Position numbers and translations under genes: made by a program
In this document: in pieces, positions 9,277-18,600 of the stretch
How the letters are laid out: each line of letters opens with the position of its first letter
Position numbering within the stretch: the first letter of the stretch is position 1
Assembly: GCA_000153445.1 (NCBI GenBank)
Contig: CH672400.1
Location: forward strand, 72,782 to 136,781
DNA: 64,000 nt
Direction: 5' to 3'
Source: a gamma proteobacterium HTCC2207
GTDB taxonomy: Bacteria > Pseudomonadota > Gammaproteobacteria > Pseudomonadales > Porticoccaceae
The notes under the pieces: generated by a model
Databases searched by the model: none
What the model was told of the DNA's origin: nothing
The model's input: the letters and a program-made list of their open reading frames with translations, nothing else

Positions 9277-9764
9277 TGAAAAAGCTACAGATATTCACCA
9301 CCGGCGGCACCGTTGATAAAGTCTATTTCGATGCCCTGAGCGAGTTTCAGATTGGCGAGCCAGTGGTTGGCCCAATTTTAGAGCGTATGAATGTCGGCTT
9401 TGACTTTGCTGTCGAGGAATTAATGCGTCTCGACAGTTTGGATATGACCGATCAGCATCGCCAAACCATTCAGCAGCGGGTCAGTGATACAGATGCTGAG
9501 TATTTTCTGATTATGCACGGCACTGACGGCATGGTTGAGACAGCTGGCTGGCTTAGCAATATCGCCAACAAGAAAATTATTTTTACCGGCGCTATGCAGC
9601 CGGCAGCTTTTGCCGACACCGATGCGGTGTTTAATATTGGCTGTGCAGTAGGTGCGCTTCAGACGGTTGAAGCGGGCGTTTACATTGTTATGAGCGGTCA
9701 GGTTTTCGCTGCTGATCAGGTTATTAAGAATCGCGCTGCCCATCGATTTGAGTCTGTTGGTTAG
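9276..9764 (+). CDS. Single-domain asparaginase-like protein
   Basis: Protein of 162 aa equivalent to only the N-terminal domain of type I/II L-asparaginases. It keeps the first catalytic loop (TTGGTVDK, Thr nucleophile region) and the second (HGTDGM, in place of HGTDTM), followed by IIFTGAMQPAAF. The C-terminal domain that completes the active site between subunits in classical enzymes is missing, yet the end is a clean stop and no remnant follows. Stand-alone versions of this domain occur in other proteobacteria, so this is probably a real short family rather than a truncation. Coupled to pepQ by a TAATG overlap. Activity on asparagine is not assured. Confidence 0.82.
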   Translation: MKKLQIFTTGGTVDKVYFDALSEFQIGEPVVGPILERMNVGFDFAVEELMRLDSLDMTDQHRQTIQQRVSDTDAEYFLIMHGTDGMVETAGWLSNIANKKIIFTGAMQPAAFADTDAVFNIGCAVGALQTVEAGVYIVMSGQVFAADQVIKNRAAHRFESVG

Positions 9765-9786
9765 GCATAAACCGCTCTTTTCTTAT

Positions 9787-9822
9787 TGTCATCCCGACAG
9801 AGCGCAGCGACGGGGGATCTCT
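9787..9822. repeat. Half-copy of dispersed palindromic repeat
   Basis: TGTCATCCCGACAGAGCG-type sequence ending GGGGGATCT, the same as one arm of the 64-bp palindromes at 23168-23231 and 27003-27066. It fills the gap between two convergent genes. Confidence 0.75.
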
Positions 9823-9827
9823 AAACC

Positions 9828-11075
9828 TTAATCACAGGTTACAAAGGCCATACCTGAATGAGTCTGGAGCCGCTGCAATAAGGCATCACCCATGGCCACC
9901 GATGGTGTCAAAAATCCACCAGCACGATTTTCTTTCTTAATATCCAGCGCCAAACAGAGTCCCGCTTGACCCAGCATTTTCGCTGTGGAGCCATAGCCGG
10001 GATCGCGATCGCCAGTTACCTTTACAGTAAGCTGATTGCCCTGATCATCGCGGCCGTGAACACGCATATCAAAGTAACCATTTAATTGAACTTCTGGGCT
10101 AGGGCCTTCGCCAGGTGCTGGCAGGAAAAATCGTTCCATCAGCGCTCTGCTGGGACTAAGGTAGAGGCCAACCGCTAAGAGCCCAAATCCGATTGCTGTC
10201 AGATTGGCCATCAAACGTCCTTTTAAGCCCTTTCCACAGAGCATGCCTTCACTGTAGGAGAAGTTGCGACCATAGGCCATATTAAGCAGGGCATTGGAAT
10301 GCAGAACAACGCGTGAATTAATCGCTTCCATCACGAAGGGTGCAACCCAGCAGTCAAAGTCTTTATCAAATTGTGGGCCCGAGACACTCTTGGCGCGGAT
10401 GCTGTACTTGTGATCGCTGCCACACAAAAGGTAGGGATTGCCCATTTTTTTACGTATTTTTGGATCAGCTTTGGCCGCTTTAAGGGCTTCGATCATGCTC
10501 GCGATAGTACCGCCGGAGGCACCGCCTTTCGCCGCTTTTACTCGCAGTTTGGCGTGAGGGAATGGGTGACCAAATTGAGCTTGGGCGCGCTGCTGTAAGG
10601 CAAAAACACCCATATCTGAGGGTATAGAGTCAAAGCCACAGCAGTTGACTATGCGTGCGCCGCTGGCTTCTGCAGTCTGGTTGTATTTGTCTTTCATCAT
10701 CCCGATCCAGTGCGCTTCGCCAGTCAAGTCGGTGTAGTCAGTGCCGCTTTCGGCACAGGCTTTAATCAGCAGTTCGCCATAGAGGGCGTAGGGTCCGACT
10801 GTGGAAATAATCACTCGGGTTTGGCTGCAAAGTGCTTGCAGTGATGCTTCGTCATGAGAGTCGGCAATCAATACTGGCAGTGCCCTAGCCGCGTCGCCGA
10901 GAGACTCTTTTAATGTGGCTAGTTTGGAGTCTGAGCGGGAGGCGATAGCCCAAGAAATGTCGCCATTGACGCCGATAGTTTCGACTAAATAGTTACTCAG
11001 AATTTGTCCGACAAAACTGGTGGCGCCGAAAACAATCAGATCATAGGGTTTGTTTGATACTTCGGTAATAGACAT
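9828..11075 (-). CDS. Saccharopine dehydrogenase-like NAD(P)-binding protein
   Basis: Rossmann-fold protein of 415 aa related to the saccharopine dehydrogenase / trans-acting enoyl reductase family. The nucleotide-binding loop is at the N-terminus (LIVFGATSFVGQILSNYL), then VGPYALYGELLIKACAESGTDYTDLTGE, which is characteristic of this family. A hydrophobic stretch near residues 295-315 could contact membrane or lipid. Family members in mycobacteria reduce lipid intermediates, while most proteobacterial ones are uncharacterised, so the substrate is unknown. The start overlaps nothing if the divergent GST begins at GTG 11134. An ATG at 11075 is used. Confidence 0.85.
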   Translation of the reverse strand: MSITEVSNKPYDLIVFGATSFVGQILSNYLVETIGVNGDISWAIASRSDSKLATLKESLGDAARALPVLIADSHDEASLQALCSQTRVIISTVGPYALYGELLIKACAESGTDYTDLTGEAHWIGMMKDKYNQTAEASGARIVNCCGFDSIPSDMGVFALQQRAQAQFGHPFPHAKLRVKAAKGGASGGTIASMIEALKAAKADPKIRKKMGNPYLLCGSDHKYSIRAKSVSGPQFDKDFDCWVAPFVMEAINSRVVLHSNALLNMAYGRNFSYSEGMLCGKGLKGRLMANLTAIGFGLLAVGLYLSPSRALMERFFLPAPGEGPSPEVQLNGYFDMRVHGRDDQGNQLTVKVTGDRDPGYGSTAKMLGQAGLCLALDIKKENRAGGFLTPSVAMGDALLQRLQTHSGMAFVTCD

Positions 11076-11133
11076 AGGTTATTATTCTTATAGTTGGACA
11101 AGGTTATTTTTTAACGTAGTTTGCGGAGCGGTT

Positions 11134-11775
11134 GTGCCCACAGTGTTACCCATTTTATATTCCTTCCGTCGCTGCCCCTATGCTGTGCGGGCGCGAATGA
11201 CTCTTTTATACGCGAGTATAGACCTAGAGCTTCGTGAAGTCCTATTGAAAGCTAAACCTGAAAAAATGCTGGCTATCTCTGCCAAGGGCACTGTGCCAGT
11301 GCTGGAACTTCCCAATGCTGAGGTGCTCGATGAAAGTTATGACATTATTCGCTGGGCGCTGCGGCAGAGTGATCCGCAGAATTGGTTGAGTGCCGACCTT
11401 GGTTCTGCGATCAGCGATCTAATCGAACGCAACGATGGTCAGTTTAAAACCGATCTTGATCACTACAAGTATTGGGAGCGCTTTCCCGCGGAATCTCAGG
11501 GAGAATATCGCCTTCGAGGAGAGCAGTTTCTGGCTGAGCTCGAGGTGCTGCTGAGTCGGCAGTCCTATCTGCTGGCAGAGCGAATAACGTTGGCCGATAT
11601 AGCGCTATTTCCCTTTGTTCGCCAGTTCGCTTTTGTCGATAAAGACTGGTTTGATCAGTCACCCTACCCAAAACTGCGCGCTTGGTTAGAGCAGTTGCTT
11701 AATTCCAAATTGTTTTTGGCTGCGATGAAAAAATCCCCACCCTGGCAGGATGGGGACTCTCCGATTTCTCTTTAA
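11134..11775 (+). CDS. Glutathione S-transferase family protein
   Basis: About 213-aa GST. The thioredoxin-like N-terminal domain begins LPILYSFRRCPYAVRARM, where the CPY motif supplies a catalytic cysteine or tyrosine, and contains the cis-Pro region TVPVLEL and the gamma-Glu-binding DESYDIIRW. An alpha-helical C-terminal domain follows, with the N-capping-box-like ITLADIALFPFVRQF. I place the start at GTG 11134 because GGAG lies at 11125-11128 and the family starts there. A longer frame from ATG 11050 would overlap the divergent gene and add an unrelated leader. Glutathione-dependent function is inferred from the family. Confidence 0.88.
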   Translation: MPTVLPILYSFRRCPYAVRARMTLLYASIDLELREVLLKAKPEKMLAISAKGTVPVLELPNAEVLDESYDIIRWALRQSDPQNWLSADLGSAISDLIERNDGQFKTDLDHYKYWERFPAESQGEYRLRGEQFLAELEVLLSRQSYLLAERITLADIALFPFVRQFAFVDKDWFDQSPYPKLRAWLEQLLNSKLFLAAMKKSPPWQDGDSPISL

Positions 11776-11787
11776 TGATCGCTCTTT

Positions 11788-11808
11788 AGTGATTACTTTT
11801 TAATTACT
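11788..11808. terminator. Possible bidirectional terminator hairpin
   Basis: AGTGATTA (11788-11795) pairs with TAATTACT (11801-11808) with one G-T wobble around a T-rich loop, between the convergent GST and M6 protease genes. It overlaps the protease stop codon (11804-11806). A weak AT-rich stem, so only a candidate. Confidence 0.35.
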
Positions 11809-14593
11809 GATCCCAGTCTATAACCACTTTTACCCGCGCCTCGTCAGGGGCTTCTGCTGAAGGCTGCCCAAGCTTAAAGCGCAATCCCACCTCTGGAATA
11901 TTGGCGCCGCCAAAAGGCAGTTTTGGATTCTGATAGCGATTTGGTCGCGCATCCGAAAACTCACTGACCGGTGGGTATGCCTCGGTGCTCTGTTCCATCA
12001 GGCTATCGCCGACGATGGAATAAATCGAGATTCCCTTGGTAAAAGGTTCCAGAGCAAAGGGTGCATCGCCAGAGTGACGATTCCTGAGAGCGCGATCATA
12101 GAGTCGGTACTCAGTTTTCCCGCCGCGAATACGCAGGTCAAATAGTGAACTAACACCTTTGTATTTCAGCCGGTCGGCACCGGGTAACAGACTATTGATC
12201 AAAGTGTAGCCATACATCAACTGACGGCCCTCCCAGTCAACAGATTCCACCGCTGGCAGACCATCCATCAGAGACTCATAGCAGCGCTTTCGATCCGCGA
12301 CACTGACATCACTGGAGTAGAAAGCCGAGCGGCGTTGATGGCACATAACATCCACGTAGCTCTGTTGCAGCCAGGGCTGTGCACTCTCATCAAACTGATA
12401 TGAGGTCCAGCCCTGATCGTCGACAAAATACTGTTTCGGCACACTGGGCAGATTAAATTCTTGAGGGTTGGCGTCGACCAGTAATAAGAAGCCATTGCCG
12501 GGTCCAAACTGGGCCGGTTCATTTTGGCTCCAGAGATATTCACCGTTGTAATACCAGGCCAAGACACCGGGTCTGTAGTTGGCATTAAAGGCCTTCATCT
12601 CACCATCGCTGTCTTTAAAAAATGAAAAGCCTGGTTTGGCGAGGCCGGCATCATAATTTTTCACCCGATCGAAACTGGCGTAGGGGTCGCGATATTCGAG
12701 CAGGTAATAATGCGGCACGGCAATCCGGTGCTCTCCGCCGCTGAGGGTAAAGCCATCGTTACTCCAGCCTTTGATTGCGCCAGACTCAAAGTCTTCGTTA
12801 TAGCTCAGCGCGTCGAGTCGGATGTTGTCGATAAGGGCGCCATCTTCTACCGCGGCGCCATCGGCAAAGTAATGCAAGCGAATCGTTACCTGCTTTCCAC
12901 GATAGGCTTCGAGATCAAATTTAGCCGCTATCCACTGAGCGGTTTCGCAGGCGTCCTCGAGGTTTTCACCCACTCGGTCCTCAGCCAGCACTTTGCTCGC
13001 GGAAGGGTCACAGCCGGCGGCGATCTCAACTTTTCCGTCACCATCCATATCACCGGAGCGGCCACTAAAACCGGGCAGGGAACCCTCACCCTCATGGCCC
13101 TTTTTCGATGGCATAGTGCTGTTAGTATCGGCGGCATTGTCTTTGTCGGTGGGCAGCAGGCGCTGGTATTCCCCGCCGTCAGTGGAGACTTCGATATAGA
13201 GATAATCCCAGTCCGACTCGATTTTAAACCAGGTATCAAAACTCAGTATCAACTGTTGCTCGGCCGCCACTTCACGGAGATCAAAGCTGCGGCTAAGAAA
13301 GTGATGCAGGTCGTTGCCCTGAGCTGTATAGATCGCATAGTTTCCCTGTGTCTCGCTCAGCGGTCCAAGCTGCAGTTCACGTATTTTCGGTGGCAGGATA
13401 ATCATCGTCGCATCGCAGACGCCGCGACTGTTTTCACTACCAACCTTATTTGACCAGTCATTCATGGTTTTTAAATACATCGAGCTGCGCTTATTGCCGC
13501 CAAAAGCCGGCGGGCGAACAACGCAGGGATTGAGCCAACCCAGCACCATTCGCGACCAGGCGCTGAGCTCTTGGGGTTCTGGTGAAGCAGTCGAGGACAT
13601 GACTTCCCAGGAGGCGCTGGAATTATTGGTCGCCCGAGCGTAGATATCGGGCAGCCCTAAGGAATGGCCAAACTCGTGAATAAAGGTTGAGACCTCGGTG
13701 TACTCGGACTGCATATTGTAGTCATAGAGCCACAGACCCTCTTCGATCTCATGTCCGCCGCGCCCATTGACCAGTCCTTCAAGAACCGGGCCTTTGCCCA
13801 AGCCGCGATTTAGCGAGCTGCGATGGGGCCAGATGCGATCGGCACAGTCCTGCTCGTCTGCTGGCAGGCTATCAAAGACATTACTCTCGGCATTGACGGT
13901 AAATTTTTCGTTGAGCTTGTAGAGTCCCTGGCAGGAGGACTGGGCTTTACCGGCATAGACAATCACTAGGTGATCGAGATAGCCATCGGCCTCGGCGCGA
14001 TTGCCATCGCCATCAAAGTCCTTAGGGTCCCAGATATCATAATCTTTCCAGGGAAAATTGGGGTTGTCTCTATGGGCGGCCTGCAGTGCTTCAATAACCA
14101 GCTCATCAGTGTGGTCATCATTGCGCCAGCTGCCGTCGGCATTCTGCAGCGGACGACCATAATAGGCTAAGGGCTTGCTCACCTTGGCAATGGGCATTAC
14201 CTGGCCAGTGATATTGTAGAGGCCCTTAGATTGGTGACGATAGTAGTGGGACAGAGTGCCGGGTTTGGGGCGTTTAATGCTGCCACCAAATAAAAGTTTC
14301 TGCAGATAGTTGCGGTTTTTATTGTTTTGCTTTTTATCGCCGGCAAAGCGGTCGTAACCCAGTTCTGGAAATTCCACAGCTATCACTAGCAGGCGGTGGG
14401 GACGTTCTAAACTGGCCAACACGGGTTTGATGGAATCGGTCTTGATCTGAGGGCTGCTCAGTTTGTCAAACTGCAGGTTGGCGAGTGAATCAATCATTCG
14501 TTCTGTATTGAGATCCACGGCTAGCGTTGGGGTTGAGATGAAAAAAACCGCAAAGTAGAGGATCTGCGTATAAATAGAACGTTTAAATAGCAT
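11804..14593 (-). CDS. Secreted M6 family metalloprotease (immune inhibitor A-like)
   Basis: Large exported zinc protease of 929 aa. A signal peptide (residues 1-25, cleavage near TLA-VD) leads into a catalytic domain with the zinc motif H306-EFG-H310 in TFIHEFGHSLGLPDIY, as in M6 peptidases. Asp-rich loops such as DPKDFDGDGNR and DMDGDGKVE look like calcium sites. The C-terminal half contains beta-rich domains with the paired YLYIEVSTDGGEYQ and DNIRLDALSYNEDFES elements found in InhA-type proteins. It probably degrades extracellular protein, giving peptides that PepQ-like enzymes could finish; that link is inference. It is divergent to an ABC exporter across 94 bp; whether that ABC protein has any role in export is unknown. 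Confidence 0.9.
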   Translation of the reverse strand: MLFKRSIYTQILYFAVFFISTPTLAVDLNTERMIDSLANLQFDKLSSPQIKTDSIKPVLASLERPHRLLVIAVEFPELGYDRFAGDKKQNNKNRNYLQKLLFGGSIKRPKPGTLSHYYRHQSKGLYNITGQVMPIAKVSKPLAYYGRPLQNADGSWRNDDHTDELVIEALQAAHRDNPNFPWKDYDIWDPKDFDGDGNRAEADGYLDHLVIVYAGKAQSSCQGLYKLNEKFTVNAESNVFDSLPADEQDCADRIWPHRSSLNRGLGKGPVLEGLVNGRGGHEIEEGLWLYDYNMQSEYTEVSTFIHEFGHSLGLPDIYARATNNSSASWEVMSSTASPEPQELSAWSRMVLGWLNPCVVRPPAFGGNKRSSMYLKTMNDWSNKVGSENSRGVCDATMIILPPKIRELQLGPLSETQGNYAIYTAQGNDLHHFLSRSFDLREVAAEQQLILSFDTWFKIESDWDYLYIEVSTDGGEYQRLLPTDKDNAADTNSTMPSKKGHEGEGSLPGFSGRSGDMDGDGKVEIAAGCDPSASKVLAEDRVGENLEDACETAQWIAAKFDLEAYRGKQVTIRLHYFADGAAVEDGALIDNIRLDALSYNEDFESGAIKGWSNDGFTLSGGEHRIAVPHYYLLEYRDPYASFDRVKNYDAGLAKPGFSFFKDSDGEMKAFNANYRPGVLAWYYNGEYLWSQNEPAQFGPGNGFLLLVDANPQEFNLPSVPKQYFVDDQGWTSYQFDESAQPWLQQSYVDVMCHQRRSAFYSSDVSVADRKRCYESLMDGLPAVESVDWEGRQLMYGYTLINSLLPGADRLKYKGVSSLFDLRIRGGKTEYRLYDRALRNRHSGDAPFALEPFTKGISIYSIVGDSLMEQSTEAYPPVSEFSDARPNRYQNPKLPFGGANIPEVGLRFKLGQPSAEAPDEARVKVVIDWDQ

Positions 14594-14687
14594 TTGTTTC
14601 TCCTGACGGGCTCTGGAAATTGTTATTATGCCCGCCCCAAGTTCTTCTGACGAGTATGAACTCCACCGCTTTATTATAGGATCCTAA

Positions 14688-16517
14688 ATGTTCGGTTTTT
14701 TTGAACGTCTGGTCGACCCATTTCCCGGTGTTACGCCCGGGCAACCGCCTCGCGGAATCTACCAATTTTGTCGACACCATGTGCGCGGTATGGAGCGCTG
14801 GCTGGGACTAATGGCGGTTTTGACTGCGATTACTGCCATCTCCGAGGCTATGCTAATTGGCATTTTGGGCCAGGTTGTCGACTGGCTGGCCTCTAGCGAT
14901 CCGGAAACGTTTTTTGCTGAGACCTGGCCGACCCTGTTGGCTATGTCAGTATTTATGTTGCTGGTAATCCCTCTGGCCAATGCTGGGCGCTCGCTGGTGG
15001 TACATCAGACTCTGATGGGTAATCTGCCCATGTCGGTGCGCTGGCAGGCTCACCGCTATCTGTTAAATCAGAGTTACGGTTTCTTTCAGAACGAATTTAG
15101 CGGTCGTATTGCCACCAAAGTCATGCAGACTTCCCTCGCTGTGCGCGACACAGTGATGAAGCTGCTCGATGTCATCCTGTTTGTGATTATCTATGTGGTC
15201 ACCACGCTGTTTCTGGTTGCCAATGCGGATCCACGACTGGTTCTACCTCTGTTAATTTGGCTGCTTTTTTATATTTCTGTGCAGCGCTACTTTGTGCCGC
15301 GAATGAAAAATATCGCTACGCTGCAGGCCGATGCGCGCTCGCTGATGACCGGCCGAATTGTTGATAGCTACACCAATATAGTCACCCTGAAGCTTTTCTC
15401 TCACAGCTCCCGTGAATCGGCCTATGTAAAAGAAGGCATGACTGAGTTTCTCAATACAGTGCATCCGCAGATGCGTCTGGTCACCAAGCTCAATATGACA
15501 TTGTGGGCGCTAAATATGTGTCTGGTATTTAGTACTGGGGCTCTGGGTATCTACCTCTGGGTGAATGGCGCGATTACCCCAGGCGCTATCGCCATTGTTA
15601 TGAGTATGGCGATTCGTTTGACCGGCATGTCGCACTGGATTATGTGGGAAATTAGCAGCCTTTTTGAAAATATAGGCACGGTTCAGGATGGCATTAATAC
15701 TATCTCAATCCCCCAGACCATTACCGACTCTGACTCGGCCTCGGAGCTCAAGATAGAACGCGGAGAGATTCAATTCAAGGGTGTCGATTTCGCCTACAAC
15801 AAAGACGAAATGGTGTTTAACAACCTTAATTTGACCATTTCCGGGGGTGAGAAGGTCGGTATTGTTGGCCGCAGTGGTGCCGGTAAATCGAGTCTAGTGA
15901 ATCTGCTGTTACGCTTCTTTGATATTCAAGGCGGCAGTCTGACCATTGATCAGCAGGAGCTGCGTAATGTCTCCCAAGACAGTTTACGCGGCAAAATTGC
16001 CATGGTTACTCAGGATACCTCCCTGCTTCATAGATCAGTGCGGGAAAATATTATGTTCGGTCGTCCGGATGCCAGCGAAGAGCAAATGATAGAGGCCGCC
16101 AAGCAGGCTCAGGCCCATGAGTTTATTCTCGGACTGCGTGATAACACCGGCCGCCGTGGCTATGACGCTCATGTAGGCGAGCGCGGTGTGACGCTCTCTG
16201 GCGGCCAGCGTCAGCGCGTGGCCATTGCCCGTGTGCTATTAAAAGATGCACCCATACTGGTGCTGGATGAGGCCACCTCCGCGCTAGACTCTGAAGTTGA
16301 AGCGACGATTCAACAGAGCCTCAATCAACTAATGGGAGGTAAAACGGTCATTGCTATCGCCCACCGCCTCTCCACAATCGCGGCCATGGACAAACTTATT
16401 GTGTTTGATCAGGGAGTGATTGTTGAACAGGGCACCCACCAGCAATTGCTTGATGCCAAAGGTGTCTATGCCAATCTCTGGAGTCATCAATCCGGCGGCT
16501 TCCTCGGTCTTGAATAA
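14688..16517 (+). CDS. ABC transporter, fused permease and ATPase
   Basis: Half-size ABC exporter of 609 aa that would work as a homodimer. The membrane domain has six predicted helices (about residues 40-330). The ATPase shows Walker A GRSGAGKSS (about 396), the Q-loop VTQDTSLLHRS, the signature TLSGGQRQR and Walker B ILVLDEATSALD, with the switch His in IAHRLSTI. Several tryptophans precede TM1. An AGGATCC Shine-Dalgarno lies before the ATG. Closest by architecture to MsbA/multidrug-type exporters. Followed after 21 bp by yheS, probably cotranscribed. Substrate unknown. Confidence 0.92.
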   Translation: MFGFFERLVDPFPGVTPGQPPRGIYQFCRHHVRGMERWLGLMAVLTAITAISEAMLIGILGQVVDWLASSDPETFFAETWPTLLAMSVFMLLVIPLANAGRSLVVHQTLMGNLPMSVRWQAHRYLLNQSYGFFQNEFSGRIATKVMQTSLAVRDTVMKLLDVILFVIIYVVTTLFLVANADPRLVLPLLIWLLFYISVQRYFVPRMKNIATLQADARSLMTGRIVDSYTNIVTLKLFSHSSRESAYVKEGMTEFLNTVHPQMRLVTKLNMTLWALNMCLVFSTGALGIYLWVNGAITPGAIAIVMSMAIRLTGMSHWIMWEISSLFENIGTVQDGINTISIPQTITDSDSASELKIERGEIQFKGVDFAYNKDEMVFNNLNLTISGGEKVGIVGRSGAGKSSLVNLLLRFFDIQGGSLTIDQQELRNVSQDSLRGKIAMVTQDTSLLHRSVRENIMFGRPDASEEQMIEAAKQAQAHEFILGLRDNTGRRGYDAHVGERGVTLSGGQRQRVAIARVLLKDAPILVLDEATSALDSEVEATIQQSLNQLMGGKTVIAIAHRLSTIAAMDKLIVFDQGVIVEQGTHQQLLDAKGVYANLWSHQSGGFLGLE

Positions 16518-16538
16518 TTTACTGGTAATAACCTCTCT

Positions 16539-18485
16539 ATGATTACATTAACTGACATCGAGCTGCGTCGCGGCACTAAAGTACTGCTGCAAGACGCTGA
16601 GCTGGTCGTCCACCCGGGTCAACATATAGGTATTATCGGTGCCAATGGCAGCGGTAAGTCGAGCCTGTTTAAATTGCTGATGGGTAAAATTAGTGCCGAT
16701 GCGGGTGAATTATTTATTCCCCAGGACTGGCGTGTCGCCCATATGGCTCAGGAGTTGGCGAACTCCGAGAGCAGTGTGGTGGACTTTGTTCTCGACGGTG
16801 ATCCGCAGATTCGCCAGATTGAGCGGGCTATTGAAAAAGCCCTAGCCGATGAAGATCACGATCGTTTGGCACTGGAATATGAGAAGTTAGATAACGCCAA
16901 TGGCTTCGATGCCCACTATCGGGCCGAGCAATTACTGCATGGATTGGGGTTTGATCAATCGGAGCTAGATCGCTCGGTAAACAGTTTTTCAGGTGGCTGG
17001 CGCATCCGATTAAATCTGGCGCAAGCATTGATGAGCCCATCGGATTTGATGTTGCTCGATGAGCCAACCAATCACTTAGATTTAGATGCAACGCTGTGGT
17101 TGGAACAGTGGTTAAAAAGTTATACCGGAACATTACTAATTATTTCTCACGATCGTGACTTTATTGATAATGTTGTGGATCGGATTGTTCATGTTGAACA
17201 TTGCAAAACCAATGCTTACAAAGGTAACTATTCGACATTTGAACGTGTCCGCGGCGAGCGCCTAGCATTGCAGCAAGCCAGCTTTGAAAAACAACAAAAA
17301 CGCCGCAAAGAGGTTGAAGAGTTTATTACTCGCTTTAAAGCTAAAGCGTCAAAAGCGAAGCAGGCGCAGAGTAGAGTAAAAGAGTTGGCGCGTATGGAAG
17401 ATATTGCCCCAGCGCATATCGACTCGCCCTTTTATTTCAGTTTTGCACAGGGAAAGAAAGCGCATAGCGCACTGGCCAATATCAGTCAGGGTGATTTGGG
17501 TCATGACGGTCGCGCTATTTTGTCCAATGTTAATTTTGATCTTCATCCGGGAACTCGCATCGGGTTATTGGGGCCAAATGGCGCAGGTAAATCGACCTTG
17601 ATTGCTAGCTTAACTGGCGATCTAAATTTACTTAATGGCGAAAGAGTATATGGTGAAAATGTAAAAATTGGTTATTTTGCGCAGCATCAACTGGAGGTTT
17701 TAGACTTACAGGCAAGTGCCTTTTTGCATCTTCAGCGAATCAGTCCAAAATCCACAGATCAAGAACTGCGAAATTTTCTCGGTGGATTTGATTTTCACGG
17801 TGATAAAGCATTGGAACCTATTAAGGCATTTTCTGGTGGCGAAAAAGCGCGGGTTGCCCTAGCTTTAATTGTCTGGCAAAAGCCCAACCTATTGCTTCTC
17901 GATGAACCCACTAACCATTTGGATCTAGAAATGCGCCATGCATTGACTCTTGCTCTGCAGAGCTATGAGGGTGCGCTGGTGGTTATTTCTCATGATCGAC
18001 ATCTTCTGCGAAACACCGTTGATGAATTTTACTTGGTTGCAGATGGCGCAGTTAAAGAATTTGAAGGTGACCTTAAAGATTACCAACTGTGGTTGAAAAA
18101 TTTTAATCGAGTGCCTACAGATTCTGGTGAAAAAGTGGGTGGGTTAGAGGTTCCAGTTATTGAGAAAATAATTGAGCCCGTTGCTGTTGCAGAAGTGCTT
18201 AGTGCGGCGGAGAAAAAACTTCAGCGTCAACAGTCGGCTGATGCGCGTAAGCAGCTTGCACCCCTGACCAAAAAATCGAATCAGTTGGAAAATAAAATTG
18301 AAAAATTTCAGGTGCAGCTAAGTGAGATAGAATTTAGTCTTGCTGATGCAGATTTATATCTGGATACCAATAAGACAATATTAAAAGAAAAACTTAGTCT
18401 TCAGGCTGAAATTAAAAAATTAATTTCCGAAAATGAGGAGCAGTGGTTTGATATTCAACAGCAGATCGAACAGTTCAATTGCTAA
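16539..18485 (+). CDS. yheS: ABC-F ATPase YheS
   Basis: Soluble ribosome-associated ABC-F protein of 648 aa with two ATPase cassettes. The first has GIIGANGSGKSS, FSGGWRIRLNLAQAL and LMLLDEPTNHLDLD; the second has GLLGPNGAGKS, FSGGEKARVALALIVW and LLLLDEPTNHLDLE. Between them lies a basic linker (residues about 240-295, FEKQQKRRKEVEEFITRFKAKASKAKQAQSR) that would reach the P-site tRNA. A coiled-coil tail occupies about 560-648. The extended match to E. coli YheS, including FDAHYRAEQLLHGLGF and ISHDRHLLR, supports the symbol. Likely rescues or tunes ribosomes stalled on difficult peptides. No clear Shine-Dalgarno before ATG 16539. Confidence 0.94.
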   Translation: MITLTDIELRRGTKVLLQDAELVVHPGQHIGIIGANGSGKSSLFKLLMGKISADAGELFIPQDWRVAHMAQELANSESSVVDFVLDGDPQIRQIERAIEKALADEDHDRLALEYEKLDNANGFDAHYRAEQLLHGLGFDQSELDRSVNSFSGGWRIRLNLAQALMSPSDLMLLDEPTNHLDLDATLWLEQWLKSYTGTLLIISHDRDFIDNVVDRIVHVEHCKTNAYKGNYSTFERVRGERLALQQASFEKQQKRRKEVEEFITRFKAKASKAKQAQSRVKELARMEDIAPAHIDSPFYFSFAQGKKAHSALANISQGDLGHDGRAILSNVNFDLHPGTRIGLLGPNGAGKSTLIASLTGDLNLLNGERVYGENVKIGYFAQHQLEVLDLQASAFLHLQRISPKSTDQELRNFLGGFDFHGDKALEPIKAFSGGEKARVALALIVWQKPNLLLLDEPTNHLDLEMRHALTLALQSYEGALVVISHDRHLLRNTVDEFYLVADGAVKEFEGDLKDYQLWLKNFNRVPTDSGEKVGGLEVPVIEKIIEPVAVAEVLSAAEKKLQRQQSADARKQLAPLTKKSNQLENKIEKFQVQLSEIEFSLADADLYLDTNKTILKEKLSLQAEIKKLISENEEQWFDIQQQIEQFNC

Positions 18486-18600
18486 GATTGCGGTTTGTTT
18501 TTGTGTGACGGGTCAAATAAAAAATAGGTATTTATACTAGCTGAATCGGTTTTATGTTGTTAGCATAGCTGGCCGTGTAAAATTAACGATTGGTATTTCG

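Noticed and set aside
11050-11133. N-terminal extension of the GST from ATG 11050
   Set aside because: It would overlap the divergent saccharopine dehydrogenase-like start, and the family begins at the LPILYSF region; GTG 11134 has a proper GGAG site.
12710-13453. 247-codon plus-strand frame opposite the M6 protease
   Set aside because: An antisense shadow of the protease gene; composition and lack of a ribosome site argue against coding.
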